Assembly (NCBI RefSeq): GCF_030908385.1
Contig: NZ_CP133091.1
Span: 2,661,501 to 2,725,500, forward strand
Direction of reading: 5' to 3'
Origin: Mangrovimonas sp. YM274
GTDB taxonomy: Bacteria > Bacteroidota > Bacteroidia > Flavobacteriales > Flavobacteriaceae
DNA length: 64,000 bases
Both the position numbers and the translations under genes were made by a program. The notes beneath the pieces were generated by a model. It saw nothing but the letters and a program-made list of their open reading frames with translations, did not search any database and was not told where the DNA came from. Of this stretch, positions 26,724 through 35,556 are shown in pieces (the first letter of the stretch is position 1; every line of letters begins with the position of its first letter).

Positions 26724-26882
26724 TTCCGTTTAAAATATAAGAAACAATAGATACGCTGTAATAATTAAAAATGCTGCTATGTATCATAACATTCTTTTTT
26801 CAAGCTCTTCCCACTCCTCCAAGTAAAAGCAAACTCGCAGCAGAAAAATCACTAGCAAATACTAAAGTTGGTTCCATTTACC

Positions 26883-26890
26883 TATCTTTA
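26883..26890 (+). promoter_or_regulatory. Candidate -7 promoter element of the DUF6090 gene
   Basis: TATCTTTA, 84 nt before the start at 26975; no clear TTTG at -33. Confidence 0.38.
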
Positions 26891-26974
26891 ATACAACCAA
26901 CACTTCATCATGAATCTAGCCATCAAGCTTATAATCAATAAAAAATTTAACCGTTTCCAACCAACCACCAACCC

Positions 26975-27763
26975 ATGATAAAATTCTTTAGGAAAACACG
27001 CTACAATCTGATGCTGCAAAATAACACCACTAAATACTTGAAATACGCCATAGGAGAAATCATTCTTGTGGTCATTGGAATTTTAATTGCCCTAAGTATT
27101 AACAACTGGAACCAAAACAGGATTGAACGCAAAAAAGAAAAACAGATTATCAAAGAACTCGTTGTAGACCTAGAGGATCAATCAAAAGTCCTGGCAACCT
27201 ATATAGAAGTAGAATCGAGCTTTTATCAAAATGGCAGGGATCTTTTAAAATACTTTTCGGCAAATCAAACATTTTATGGTGCCGACAGTATTTATGGCAA
27301 ACTGAATTCTTTGGCGTCAAGGCAAACCTTTAACCCTATAAATACCACCTTTCAGGAACTCATCGCAACTGGAACCATTGGAATCTTAAAAGATGAGACC
27401 ACCAAAAGAAAAATCATACAATATTACAACGAGCTAAAAAGAATTTCCTTGGTAATTGGGAATAACAACATTCATATTGTAGATGCTATTTACCAACAGG
27501 AACTGTTGAAACAAACCACTTTTATTTTGGATGAAGACGATAGCGATTTAAAAACAATAAACGATGCTATTTTTAATGAAAAATCATTGGGCCGTATACG
27601 TCAAATATCGAAGAATGAACTGTCAACAGACAGCAATATGTTACACCTCTTCAATTTGTTGGAACAACGAACCATTGTTGCCATGTCGCATATGGAACTA
27701 TACAAAACAGTCCAGAAAAATACAGAGCAATTACTTTCAGACATAAAAACACCAATGGACTAG
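26975..27763 (+). CDS. DUF6090 family membrane protein
   Basis: 262 residues. The N-terminus (MIKFFRKTRYNLMLQNN and KYLKYAIGEIILVVIGILIA) with one membrane helix (about 28-44) followed by LSINNWNQNRIERKKEKQ is the hallmark of DUF6090. The rest is a helical, probably periplasmic domain. Such proteins are frequent and multi-copy in Flavobacteriaceae; no function is established. It stands alone. Confidence 0.86.
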   Translation: MIKFFRKTRYNLMLQNNTTKYLKYAIGEIILVVIGILIALSINNWNQNRIERKKEKQIIKELVVDLEDQSKVLATYIEVESSFYQNGRDLLKYFSANQTFYGADSIYGKLNSLASRQTFNPINTTFQELIATGTIGILKDETTKRKIIQYYNELKRISLVIGNNNIHIVDAIYQQELLKQTTFILDEDDSDLKTINDAIFNEKSLGRIRQISKNELSTDSNMLHLFNLLEQRTIVAMSHMELYKTVQKNTEQLLSDIKTPMD

Positions 27764-27976
27764 CAAAGGAATAATAACATGAAGGCCTGCTTAAACATTT
27801 TTAAAAGTTAATGATCCTAATCGATAAACCAGCTCCCATTTCTTAGAGTAGGATTAGGGTTAAAACCGAATTTGATTTTTCTGCAATAAAAAGAAACAGG
27901 CTAAAAAAAAACAGACACCATTGAAGACATCCAACCAACAAGCAACCTAATTACCTGAAAGGTGAATTTAATTAAC

Positions 27977-27984
27977 TATCTTTT
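27977..27984 (+). promoter_or_regulatory. Candidate -7 promoter element of the GH88/GH105 gene
   Basis: TATCTTTT in the context TTAACTATCTTTT, 53 nt before the start at 28038. The first seven positions agree with the consensus. Confidence 0.35.
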
Positions 27985-28037
27985 AGCACAGCTAGGGCAC
28001 ATCCACCACTTACTTCTCATAAAATAAAAAACAACAG

Positions 28038-29204
28038 ATGAACAGCGCAACAAATAATAACGAAAAGTACCTGTATCAGGCTATAAAAATAGTAAAGCAT
28101 CATCCAGACACCTCAAAATTACCTTCTTTAAAAAGAATGTGTTTTTTCTTTTTTACAATAATAGTACTGGTCAATTGTTCAAATCAAAAAAGCACAAAGA
28201 CAGCTACGCTTACCAAATCTCCAGAAGAAATTGGTAGATTGGTAATTGAAGACCTTCTCTCAAGAGATCAATTCTATCTCTATAAAGTGGAGGATGTAGA
28301 AGCTCTTCATTATGCGGAGGCTTGCACTGCTTATGGCGCCATCAAATTGGCAACGTCCTTACATGACAAAAACACCCTTCAAAAACTTCAAGAAAGGTAC
28401 CATCGGATTGAAAGTGAAAATATACCTAATACAGCCAATCATGTGGATGCCAATGTGTATGGCATTTTACCCCTTCAGCTCTACCTCTACAACAATGAGA
28501 AGAAATATCTAGACCAAGGTATAGAGTTAGCAGATGGACAATGGGGCACTCCCTTACCCAATGGCATGAGTTCGCAAACTAGGTTTTGGATAGATGACAT
28601 TTACATGATAGGAAGCCTACAGGTGCAGGCATATAGAGCTAGTGGAGAAATAAAATACCTCAATCGCGCCGCCCTGCAAATCGATGCCTATATTAAAAAT
28701 TTACAGCAGCCTAATGGTCTGTTCTTTCATGGAGAAGAGGCTCCTTTTTACTGGGGACGCGGTAATGGTTGGGTGGCTGCCGGACTTGCAGAATTGTTGT
28801 CGGAACTACCACAAAGCAATCCTCATTATAATGCTATCCTAAAGGGGTATCAAAAAATGATGAAGACACTCCTCGAAAGTCAGGGAGCTGATGGTATGTG
28901 GCACCAGTTAATTGACCAACCGGCAACCTCATTTGCCGAAACGTCCTCTACTGCTATGTTCGGATTTGCCATGGCCATGGGCGTCAAGAATAAATTATTG
29001 CCAAAAAATCCATATCAAGATTCCTATATTAAAGCATGGAATACCCTAACACAATACATTGATAACGAAGGGAAAGTTAGCGAGGTGTGTGTTGGAACAG
29101 GACAAAGTAAAGATGTAAATTATTACCTAAACCGTCCAAAAGTTGTTGGAGACCTGCATGGACAAGCGCCTATTCTTTGGTTTGCAAATGCCTTATTGAA
29201 GTAG
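28038..29204 (+). CDS. Glycoside hydrolase family 88/105 lipoprotein (unsaturated glycuronyl hydrolase type)
   Basis: An alpha/alpha-toroid hydrolase that removes unsaturated uronic acids left by polysaccharide lyases. As read from 28038 it has 388 residues; a second ATG at 28137 (MCFFFFTIIVLVNCSNQ) would place the lipobox VNC directly after a short signal and is an equally good start. Typical sites include FWIDDIYMIG (catalytic Asp region), FYWGRGNGWVAAG and SSTAMFGFAMA. It carries no neighbouring lyase or SusCD pair here, so the polysaccharide target is not evident. Confidence 0.85.
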   Translation: MNSATNNNEKYLYQAIKIVKHHPDTSKLPSLKRMCFFFFTIIVLVNCSNQKSTKTATLTKSPEEIGRLVIEDLLSRDQFYLYKVEDVEALHYAEACTAYGAIKLATSLHDKNTLQKLQERYHRIESENIPNTANHVDANVYGILPLQLYLYNNEKKYLDQGIELADGQWGTPLPNGMSSQTRFWIDDIYMIGSLQVQAYRASGEIKYLNRAALQIDAYIKNLQQPNGLFFHGEEAPFYWGRGNGWVAAGLAELLSELPQSNPHYNAILKGYQKMMKTLLESQGADGMWHQLIDQPATSFAETSSTAMFGFAMAMGVKNKLLPKNPYQDSYIKAWNTLTQYIDNEGKVSEVCVGTGQSKDVNYYLNRPKVVGDLHGQAPILWFANALLK

Positions 29205-29318
29205 TTCTTTAGGCCCAAAATTATTGATAGAATATCAGTTGCACTCCACAACATGGAGTAAACCGACATACTTTAGGCTCGAATATAAACTGTGCCTTTT
29301 GAACAAACAACAATCCCT

Positions 29319-29350
29319 AATATACCCAACACAAGGTAGGGTATATTTTT
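29319..29350 (+). terminator. Probable terminator of the GH88/GH105 gene
   Basis: AATATACCC pairs with GGGTATATT around an 11-nt loop and is followed by TTT. It lies 115 nt after the stop, with no gene between. Confidence 0.5.
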
Positions 29351-29419
29351 ACATCATGACCTACATGTAACCGCCAACAATAAATCAATGTATTTTCTTA
29401 CATATTATAAAAAAACAAC

Positions 29420-29427
29420 TAACTTTA
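29420..29427 (+). promoter_or_regulatory. Candidate -7 promoter element
   Basis: TAACTTTA, 91 nt before the lipoprotein gene at 29519. Confidence 0.33.
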
Positions 29428-29518
29428 GCCTGAATAAAAACCAACACAACATATAAAGAGGAATAGACATAATACTATTAACCCCTTTATTAGAACCAAT
29501 TCAAACCCCAAAGATTAA

Positions 29519-30427
29519 ATGAAAAAATTGAAGTTGCTAATTGTCCTTTTAATAGGACTAACAATCTATTCTTGTTCTTCAGACAACGGTACTATCGAAA
29601 ATTCCAACAACGAAAAAGTTCTTACACAAATAATATATCAAAGTAACCCATATCAATTCACTCAGAACATAGAATATGATAATAATGGAAATGTTATTAA
29701 GATTGTAGACAGCAATGGACTTGTTTTAAGTTCAAACACATATAATTCATCCAACCAATTAACTAAACATGAATTTCATGAATATCAAAATGGAGCGCTA
29801 TACTTCAAGGAAATTGATAATTTGTTATACAACGGTGATGGCAAAATTTCCAATATTGAGCACATCAGCCATTTTTACGATTCTGATGAAAATATTGAAA
29901 GTCAAAGCACTGTAAATAATAGCATAAGTTATTCAAACAACACTATGACTAAAGTTTCTGATGATGCATGGAACACCACAGTTGAATACGGTTTGAACAA
30001 TGAATTAATTACGTCAATAAAAGTATACAAAAATGATGTCTTGAAAAGTGATATGATATTTAACTACGATGCCGACGGAAATTGTATTTCTGGTAGTGGC
30101 CCAATAGATGAAGGCTCTTTAGACACTACAACAGATGATATCAACTTAAATGTTACGTATGGCACTGAAGAAAAAAGTCAATTCTTCAACATGTTCTTCG
30201 ATTATGAAATTTTGACTTATACAAGTTTCCATAATCTGAGGCAAGTTCTTGTAAATAAACAGGGAAACAGATACCCGGAAATAATTCAATGGTACCAGTT
30301 TAGTGACTATATCCATACAGAAACGAATGAAAACTTGTTTGATAACGATGGGTATATTACCTCTAGAATTCTAAGCGAATTTCCGGATTACCCAAATTAC
30401 GGAACTATGAACTTTATCTGGGAATAA
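29519..30427 (+). CDS. Lineage-specific lipoprotein with RHS-like YD strands
   Basis: 302 residues with a lipoprotein signal (lipobox YSC, C19) and a Ser/Asn-rich linker. The mature part has repeated beta-strand motifs such as IEYDNNGNVIKIVDSNG, LYNGDGKISNIEH and FNYDADGNCISGSG, spaced about 40-60 residues apart. These resemble short YD/RHS-type repeats of bacterial surface proteins. Codon use is more AT-rich than in the core genes. No enzymatic motif is visible. Function unknown. Confidence 0.7.
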   Translation: MKKLKLLIVLLIGLTIYSCSSDNGTIENSNNEKVLTQIIYQSNPYQFTQNIEYDNNGNVIKIVDSNGLVLSSNTYNSSNQLTKHEFHEYQNGALYFKEIDNLLYNGDGKISNIEHISHFYDSDENIESQSTVNNSISYSNNTMTKVSDDAWNTTVEYGLNNELITSIKVYKNDVLKSDMIFNYDADGNCISGSGPIDEGSLDTTTDDINLNVTYGTEEKSQFFNMFFDYEILTYTSFHNLRQVLVNKQGNRYPEIIQWYQFSDYIHTETNENLFDNDGYITSRILSEFPDYPNYGTMNFIWE

Positions 30428-30541
30428 AAAAACAGGTGCTAACCACGTGTATAAATTATTGTTTCCCAATGTTCACGCAACCTAACCATATACAAACCGT
30501 AAGTATTTATTAATAACAAACCAAAAAAACCAATTTATTTT

Positions 30542-31978
30542 ATGAAAAAAACATTAGTATTCAAATTATTAATCATTTTAGTCACATTAGTATCATGTGA
30601 GAGTGGAAGTGATGATTCTACGGACTCTTCAAATTTAACTATAGAAACAACAGAATTAAACTCTAATTCAGCAACTATTTCTTGGAATGCAATAACTGGC
30701 AGCAGTGAAGTGTTATATAATGTTTATTTAAATGAATCGTTAGTAGCCGAACTTATTCCGGAGCTAAGTTATTCCTTCATCAGTCTATCGGAAAACACAA
30801 ATTATAACGGAACTGTTGAAGCTGTTGAGGGCTCAGTTATACTGGCATCTTCTAATGTTACATTCACTACTTCTGAAAACAATGCTAGTGAATTTTCCCC
30901 TTCAGATTTTGATGCATCTGTAAAGCATTTGGGACATATTTCAACAACTATTCAATGGACTAGCTCTTCAACTCCAGACAATTCTCCTATTACGTATAGC
31001 GTTTTTCTTGAAAACGACTTAATTGCATCTGATTTAACGGATTTAGAATTATATATACCAAATTTAGAAGCAAATACTACTTATAGTGGTTATGTAAGAG
31101 CTTATAATGGTGCTTTATTTACAGACTCTAGCTTCAGTTTCACAACGGTGCCTTCTAATTTGTTTGATGGAAGAGTGTACTTAAGAACACAACAAGAAGT
31201 TGATGATTTTGTGGCTAACCATTATACCGAAATAACAGATTGGTTAATTATCGGAAGGGATGATGAGGTATCAGATATCACCGATCTAGGTGGTTTACAA
31301 ACTTTGGTTGCAGTAACGGGTTCTCTAATTGTTTCGTATAATTTCGACTTAGAAACTACACATGGATTACAAAACATCTCCAATGATCTAAATGCAATTG
31401 CCATAGTAGATAATCCATTGCTACACGATTTAAGTGGTTTTTCAGGTATAAATAAACTCCTAGGGTATATAAATATTGTTGATAATCCTGAAATAACAAC
31501 GCTGGATGCTTTTTCAAATATGTCAAATGGCGTTATCCATGTCAATGTTGAACTTACAAACAATGACAAATTAGTAGACATAGATGGACTAAGTCAATTA
31601 GACCTTTTTTCTGTTTATATTAGAGACCATGAAATACTAAGTAATATAGATTTAATTAATAGTTCGGATAGTAACTCGCTAGGCCAATTATACATAGCGA
31701 ATAATGCGAGTTTAAATGATTTTTCACCATTAAGCAATATTACGCTAATCAAAGGAGACCTGACTATTGCGTTTAGTAATCTAACCAACTTAGATGATCT
31801 TAGTAATTTAAATAGAACTTATGGAGATGTAAACATATTTTACAACAGTGAACTTACTGATTTTTGTGGTTTGCAAAATATTGTTCAAGCCGATAATATA
31901 GATGGAGAATATGATGTTCACGATAACGCCTATAACCCAACATTTCAAAATATAATTGATGGAAATTGCTCTAATTAA
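30542..31978 (+). CDS. Surface lipoprotein with two fibronectin III domains and a receptor-L/LRR-like domain
   Basis: 478 residues. A lipoprotein signal with lipobox VSC (C19) is followed by two FN3-like domains (about 30-115 and 120-215; for example the INNER strand ATISWNAITG and TTIQWTSSST). The C-terminal half (about 220-470) is a beta-solenoid of about 23-residue turns such as TLVAVTGSLIVSYN, NAIAIVDNPLLHDLSG and GQLYIANNASLNDFSPL, typical of receptor-L/leucine-rich architectures. It is probably a cell-surface binding protein. The sequence is AT-rich and neighbours a cassette-like inverted repeat. Confidence 0.75.
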   Translation: MKKTLVFKLLIILVTLVSCESGSDDSTDSSNLTIETTELNSNSATISWNAITGSSEVLYNVYLNESLVAELIPELSYSFISLSENTNYNGTVEAVEGSVILASSNVTFTTSENNASEFSPSDFDASVKHLGHISTTIQWTSSSTPDNSPITYSVFLENDLIASDLTDLELYIPNLEANTTYSGYVRAYNGALFTDSSFSFTTVPSNLFDGRVYLRTQQEVDDFVANHYTEITDWLIIGRDDEVSDITDLGGLQTLVAVTGSLIVSYNFDLETTHGLQNISNDLNAIAIVDNPLLHDLSGFSGINKLLGYINIVDNPEITTLDAFSNMSNGVIHVNVELTNNDKLVDIDGLSQLDLFSVYIRDHEILSNIDLINSSDSNSLGQLYIANNASLNDFSPLSNITLIKGDLTIAFSNLTNLDDLSNLNRTYGDVNIFYNSELTDFCGLQNIVQADNIDGEYDVHDNAYNPTFQNIIDGNCSN

Positions 31979-31995
31979 GAGGATCTAAAATAAAG

Positions 31996-32139
31996 AAATG
32001 CAGATAATGGTTATGAGTAATTACTAGTTTAAGGCATCTACAGAAATACTTACACCCCGACAACAATTGGGGTTCAGTTGGGTATTTTGGCCAAGGTAAC
32101 TTTTACAAAATCAACTACTCATAGCCATTGTTGGCATTC
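31996..32139. repeat. 144-bp imperfect inverted repeat, cassette-like
   Basis: The left arm core AATGGTTATGAGTAATT (32006-32022) pairs with the right arm AACTACTCATAGCCATT (32113-32129) at 15 of 17 positions. Pairing extends outward as AATGC/GCATT to give about 21 matches over 27 bases. An inner CCCC/GGGG pair forms a second small stem. The overall size and form resemble attC-like recombination sites, but no canonical GTTRRRY core was found. Confidence 0.6.
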
Positions 32140-32197
32140 ATTTCATATCAAACTCTGCTTAAGGAACAAGGAATTTTATAAAACTAATTTGGGATAC

Positions 32198-32530
32198 ATG
32201 AAAAATAGAATTCAAACCAAATGGAAAGTTCTAACTTTAATTAGTTTAGTCTGTTTCATGATTCCTTTTTCAATTTTTAGTTTATGGCTTTACACTTTCA
32301 ATTTAATGCCTACACAAGCCGAAAGAGTTTCTATTTTTAATACTTACTTTCCGGATTTTCTTCATGGAAGATGGGATACAACAATTATTAGTATGCTCTT
32401 CAGTATTTCAGCCGTGATTTTGAGTAGTATTAATCTAAAACACTTAGATAAAATATGGAAATTAGTTAACATACTTATTCTAATATTAAGCAGTCTGTTG
32501 TTATTTGTAAATCTATTACCCATGATGTAA
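32198..32530 (+). CDS. Small membrane protein, function unknown
   Basis: 110 residues from the ATG at 32198 (MKNRIQTKWKVLTLI). Upstream in-frame sequence to 32078 crosses the inverted repeat and is not coding-like, so the inner start is chosen. Three membrane helices (about 9-28, 61-77 and 84-103) are visible. No family recognised. It directly follows the inverted repeat, as expected for a cassette cargo. Confidence 0.6.
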   Translation: MKNRIQTKWKVLTLISLVCFMIPFSIFSLWLYTFNLMPTQAERVSIFNTYFPDFLHGRWDTTIISMLFSISAVILSSINLKHLDKIWKLVNILILILSSLLLFVNLLPMM

Positions 32531-32846
32531 CATTTACTTATCACATTCATATAACACTGATAAACAAACAATTAAACCTTACCAATTAAGAAAATCTAAA
32601 GAATAAATCCCTGACCGAATTCTCTCAAACACTGAATAAGCTCAAAAAGTGGATTCTTAAGTATTAAAACTCTACACACCCCCTAAAAAGCAACATGGTG
32701 CATAATTCACCGCTCCTACCCCCTACTAAAAACCCTCGCACACTTTCTCTCAACTACAACATAAATAGCTAGTTGAACTCAATTTCGAATCCGATAACCA
32801 AATCTATTTTGTAATTTTAGGTAATACTAACCAATGAAAACACAAC
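32531..32846. other. Intergenic region without visible genes
   Basis: 316 nt of AT-rich sequence. No repeat, hairpin terminator, tRNA or credible small ORF was found; a weak TAATTTTA (32812-32819) faces the next gene. Confidence 0.35.
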
Positions 32847-33806
32847 ATGAAGATGATCAACAAAAACCATTACCTGTATTTAGGATGCATTTTATTAGTG
32901 TTTTTAACAATTGCCTGTAAAACTGACAAAAAACAAAACACATTAACAGAAACTGAACCCCAAGAGAACCATATTATCGAAGTGGTTACTAGAGGTATGG
33001 ATTTTCAAACAGCAGACACCTTAAAATCTGGATGGAATACCTTTGCTTACAAAAATCTATCGGATGAAGTTCATTTTTTCCTAATGGATAAATTGCCGTC
33101 CGATTCTATCGCAGAAAGTGATATCAAGGAGGATTTATTACCTCCATTTGATGATGGCATGAAGTTTCTAATGGAAGGAAAATCGGATAGCGCAATGGCC
33201 GCCTTTGGAAAAATCCCCGCATGGTTCAACGATGTAAAGCGTTATGGTGGTACAGGATTAATATCTCCTGGTAAAACAGCCATATCCAGCATCCATTTAA
33301 AACCTGGAAAATATATGATGGAATGCTATGTGAAGGCTGCTAATGGTGAATGGCATACATCACATGGAATGTGGAAGTTTATTACGGTCCTTGATGAAAC
33401 TACACATTTTTCTCCAGATGAGGCCAATCACACCATCAGTGTATCAAGTACCAATGGCTATGTTTTTGAGGCCCAACCTAAATTAGGCATCAATAAGTTT
33501 AAAGTAGAATTTATTGACCAAGTTCCTCATGAGCATTTATCTGGCCACGATGTCAATGTCATTAAATATGACGCTTCCGCAAATATTGATTCTTTGGTCC
33601 ACTGGATGAATTGGATGAACCCAACGGGGTTAAGAACGCCAACACCTAAAGGCTTTACTTTTTTAGGCGGAATGAATAATTGTGAAGCAGGAAAAACAGG
33701 TTATTTTGAAGTTGTCTTAGAACCTGGCAATTATCTTTTAATTTCTGAAACGCCAAAGCCTGATGAAAAAGGCATGCTCAAAACGTTCGTTATAGAAGGT
33801 AATTAA
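32847..33806 (+). CDS. Lipoprotein with two cupredoxin-like domains
   Basis: 319 residues with a lipoprotein signal (lipobox IAC, C24 when read from the second Met). Two similar modules follow. Each starts with a strand of the type VVTRGMDFQTADTLKSGWN or SVSSTNGYVFEAQPKL and ends with a motif such as LKPGKYMMECYV or LEPGNYLLISE, as in plastocyanin-like folds. The first module contains C and H near EWHTSHGMW, but a complete type 1 copper site is not obvious. Function unknown. Confidence 0.65.
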   Translation: MKMINKNHYLYLGCILLVFLTIACKTDKKQNTLTETEPQENHIIEVVTRGMDFQTADTLKSGWNTFAYKNLSDEVHFFLMDKLPSDSIAESDIKEDLLPPFDDGMKFLMEGKSDSAMAAFGKIPAWFNDVKRYGGTGLISPGKTAISSIHLKPGKYMMECYVKAANGEWHTSHGMWKFITVLDETTHFSPDEANHTISVSSTNGYVFEAQPKLGINKFKVEFIDQVPHEHLSGHDVNVIKYDASANIDSLVHWMNWMNPTGLRTPTPKGFTFLGGMNNCEAGKTGYFEVVLEPGNYLLISETPKPDEKGMLKTFVIEGN

Positions 33807-33849
33807 AAAATGCCCCATAACAACCGCTGTCTCCATAGACATCCAACCT

Positions 33850-33960
33850 CTCCATCACTTTGAATCCTGCCGACGCAGGAAACATTGTATCGAGAAGGCA
33901 CTACGCCGTCACCATGAGCTTGCCGAAGGGGCCAGTAGTCACTACTCTTTACTGGCAAAT
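33850..33960. repeat. Higher-GC interspersed-repeat-like segment
   Basis: The segment includes the palindrome CCTGCCGACGCAGG (33868-33881), the phrase GTCACCATGAGCTTGCCGAAGGG split by low-complexity bases, and CCAGTA...TACTGG. It differs from its AT-rich surroundings. Similar intergenic fragments are widespread in Flavobacteriia. It could be a decayed repeat; low confidence. Confidence 0.38.
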
Positions 33961-34052
33961 TTTAAGATTTATTTATAGAATTTTCTTACGTATCATTAAT
34001 AAAAACGACTAATTTCATCAAAAAAACATACAACACATATATCTCCAACAAT

Positions 34053-35198
34053 ATGAAAAAAGCACCAACTACCCTATTAATGATCTTTGCTCTAAATTCC
34101 ATTTTTGCTCAAATCGAGAAAAACATTCACGAATTGAATTCAATGGAAAGTCTTTTAACCAAAGATGTCAAAGAAATTTTAGACTCAAATTTAGCAGGCA
34201 AAAAAGTTGTTTTTTTAGGAGAAGCAGAACACCACATTGGCTCAGATTTTTTAGCTAAAACTCAATTTGTAAAGTATTTAGTTCTAGAAAAAGGATATAA
34301 AGACATTGCTTTTGAAGCCGATTTTTTCGGGCTATATTTTGAGCACGATAAAATTAACCTGTACTCCTTTTGGTCTCGCTCCGTACAATGCGAAGAACTA
34401 TTTGATTTTTTAAAAGAACACAATGTAACAATTTGGGGGTTCGACAATCAAATGGGCTCTGGATATACTTGGGATAATTTCACCAGAAAACTGACTGAAT
34501 TCCTAAAAACTAACTCGATTAGTTTTAAAGAAAATTTCATTGCAACAACTGAAAATTACATCAAAAACAGACAAAAGGCCAACAGCGTTCTTGGTAAAAC
34601 AGATCTAGAATATTTAGTCTATGAAGTTGAAAAACTATTAAAAGATGACAAAGTTATTCAAGACAAACTTTGGCATCAATTTTTAGAAAGTTTCAAAAGT
34701 GATATTATCATAAATTCGACACACTCCAGAATTGCAAAAGCAATCCCTGTTCGGGATAATCAGATGGCAAAAAATCTTGATTTCTTGGTTAAAACAATGC
34801 CCGAAAAAAAATTCATTGTATGGTTAGCCAATGCCCATATGGCAAAATATGAATACGATTTTATGAAAGGCCAAACTATGGGAGGCCAGTTTGTAAATTT
34901 AAATCCAAATATCTCGTATCATATTGCAATTTCATCAATCCATATGCCCTACAGAACAGGAAAAAAAATAGAGAAATGGAGCAATGACCAAGAAAACCTA
35001 CTGAACCTCCTACCATCAACTGAAAACAACTACTTCATCGATTCCAAACAGCTCATTGCTGATCATCCAGATTATGTAGAAAAGAAATTTGAGGGAATGT
35101 TCAACCTTGAAGAAAACAAAACCAATTGGTTCAAGCATTTTGACGCCCTAGTTTTTGTTGGAAAAGGAGAAAAAGTAAAATATCCTGAAATAAAATAA
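34053..35198 (+). CDS. Erythromycin esterase-like family protein (EreA/Tiki superfamily), secreted
   Basis: 381 residues with a signal peptide (about 1-19, ending IFAQ). The active-site motif LGEAEHHIGSD (E near 57, His following) and the pattern FEADFF are those of the erythromycin esterase/ChaN-like superfamily. Later motifs KFIVWLANAHMAKY and MAKNLDFLVKTMP fit the same fold. Members hydrolyse ester or amide bonds in various substrates; macrolide activity cannot be assumed. It is followed by tRNA-Pro on the other strand. Confidence 0.83.
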   Translation: MKKAPTTLLMIFALNSIFAQIEKNIHELNSMESLLTKDVKEILDSNLAGKKVVFLGEAEHHIGSDFLAKTQFVKYLVLEKGYKDIAFEADFFGLYFEHDKINLYSFWSRSVQCEELFDFLKEHNVTIWGFDNQMGSGYTWDNFTRKLTEFLKTNSISFKENFIATTENYIKNRQKANSVLGKTDLEYLVYEVEKLLKDDKVIQDKLWHQFLESFKSDIIINSTHSRIAKAIPVRDNQMAKNLDFLVKTMPEKKFIVWLANAHMAKYEYDFMKGQTMGGQFVNLNPNISYHIAISSIHMPYRTGKKIEKWSNDQENLLNLLPSTENNYFIDSKQLIADHPDYVEKKFEGMFNLEENKTNWFKHFDALVFVGKGEKVKYPEIK

Positions 35199-35326
35199 AA
35201 TATTATTGCCAACCCCACTGGTGCACGAAATCGAAGGTTCAGCGAAGCTAATGTATCGCATTCCATAATTATATCCGAAGAACTCAATACCCAATACTCA
35301 CATCTAACCACTAAAATTCAATCCAC

Positions 35327-35358
35327 AAAAAAAGCCGAACATGTCTGTTCGGCTTTTT
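35327..35358 (-). terminator. Terminator of tRNA-Pro
   Basis: AAAAAGCCGAAC pairs with GTTCGGCTTTTT around a 6-nt loop. It lies just past the tRNA 3' end (minus strand) and is symmetric, so it could also stop the plus-strand transcript of the upstream gene. Confidence 0.8.
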
Positions 35359-35360
35359 GT

Positions 35361-35434
35361 CGGGGTGGCAGGATTCGAACCTGCGACCTCCTGCTCCCAA
35401 AGCAGGCGCGATAACCGGGCTACGCTACACCCCG
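35361..35434 (-). tRNA. tRNA-Pro (anticodon TGG)
   Basis: A 74-nt cloverleaf on the minus strand. The acceptor arms CGGGGTG and CACCCCG pair fully, the anticodon stem CCTGC/GCAGG encloses TTTGGGA (anticodon TGG), and the T arm is GCAGGTTCGAATCCTGC. The CCA end is not encoded. A -7 promoter lies 45 nt upstream and a terminator follows directly. Confidence 0.95.
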
Positions 35435-35485
35435 AGTGGTTATCTAATCCATTAAGAACATCACAATGCCCTTAAATTGGGTGTG

Positions 35486-35493
35486 CAAATATA
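35486..35493 (-). promoter_or_regulatory. -7 promoter element of tRNA-Pro
   Basis: On the minus strand this reads TATATTTG, a perfect match to TAnnTTTG. The tRNA 5' end at 35434 is 51 nt downstream, so a short leader would be processed by RNase P. Confidence 0.6.
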
Positions 35494-35556
35494 TAGCTTT
35501 TCTTGAAAAACCAACAACATTTATTCATAAATTTAAAAACCTAAGAAAATTGCCTA

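Larger units (their letters stand above)
29205..29518. other. Intergenic region with a terminator and promoter
   Basis: 314 nt. A hairpin terminator for the GH88 gene lies at 29319-29350 and a -7-like TAACTTTA at 29420-29427 faces the next lipoprotein gene. No further structure was seen. Confidence 0.45.
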
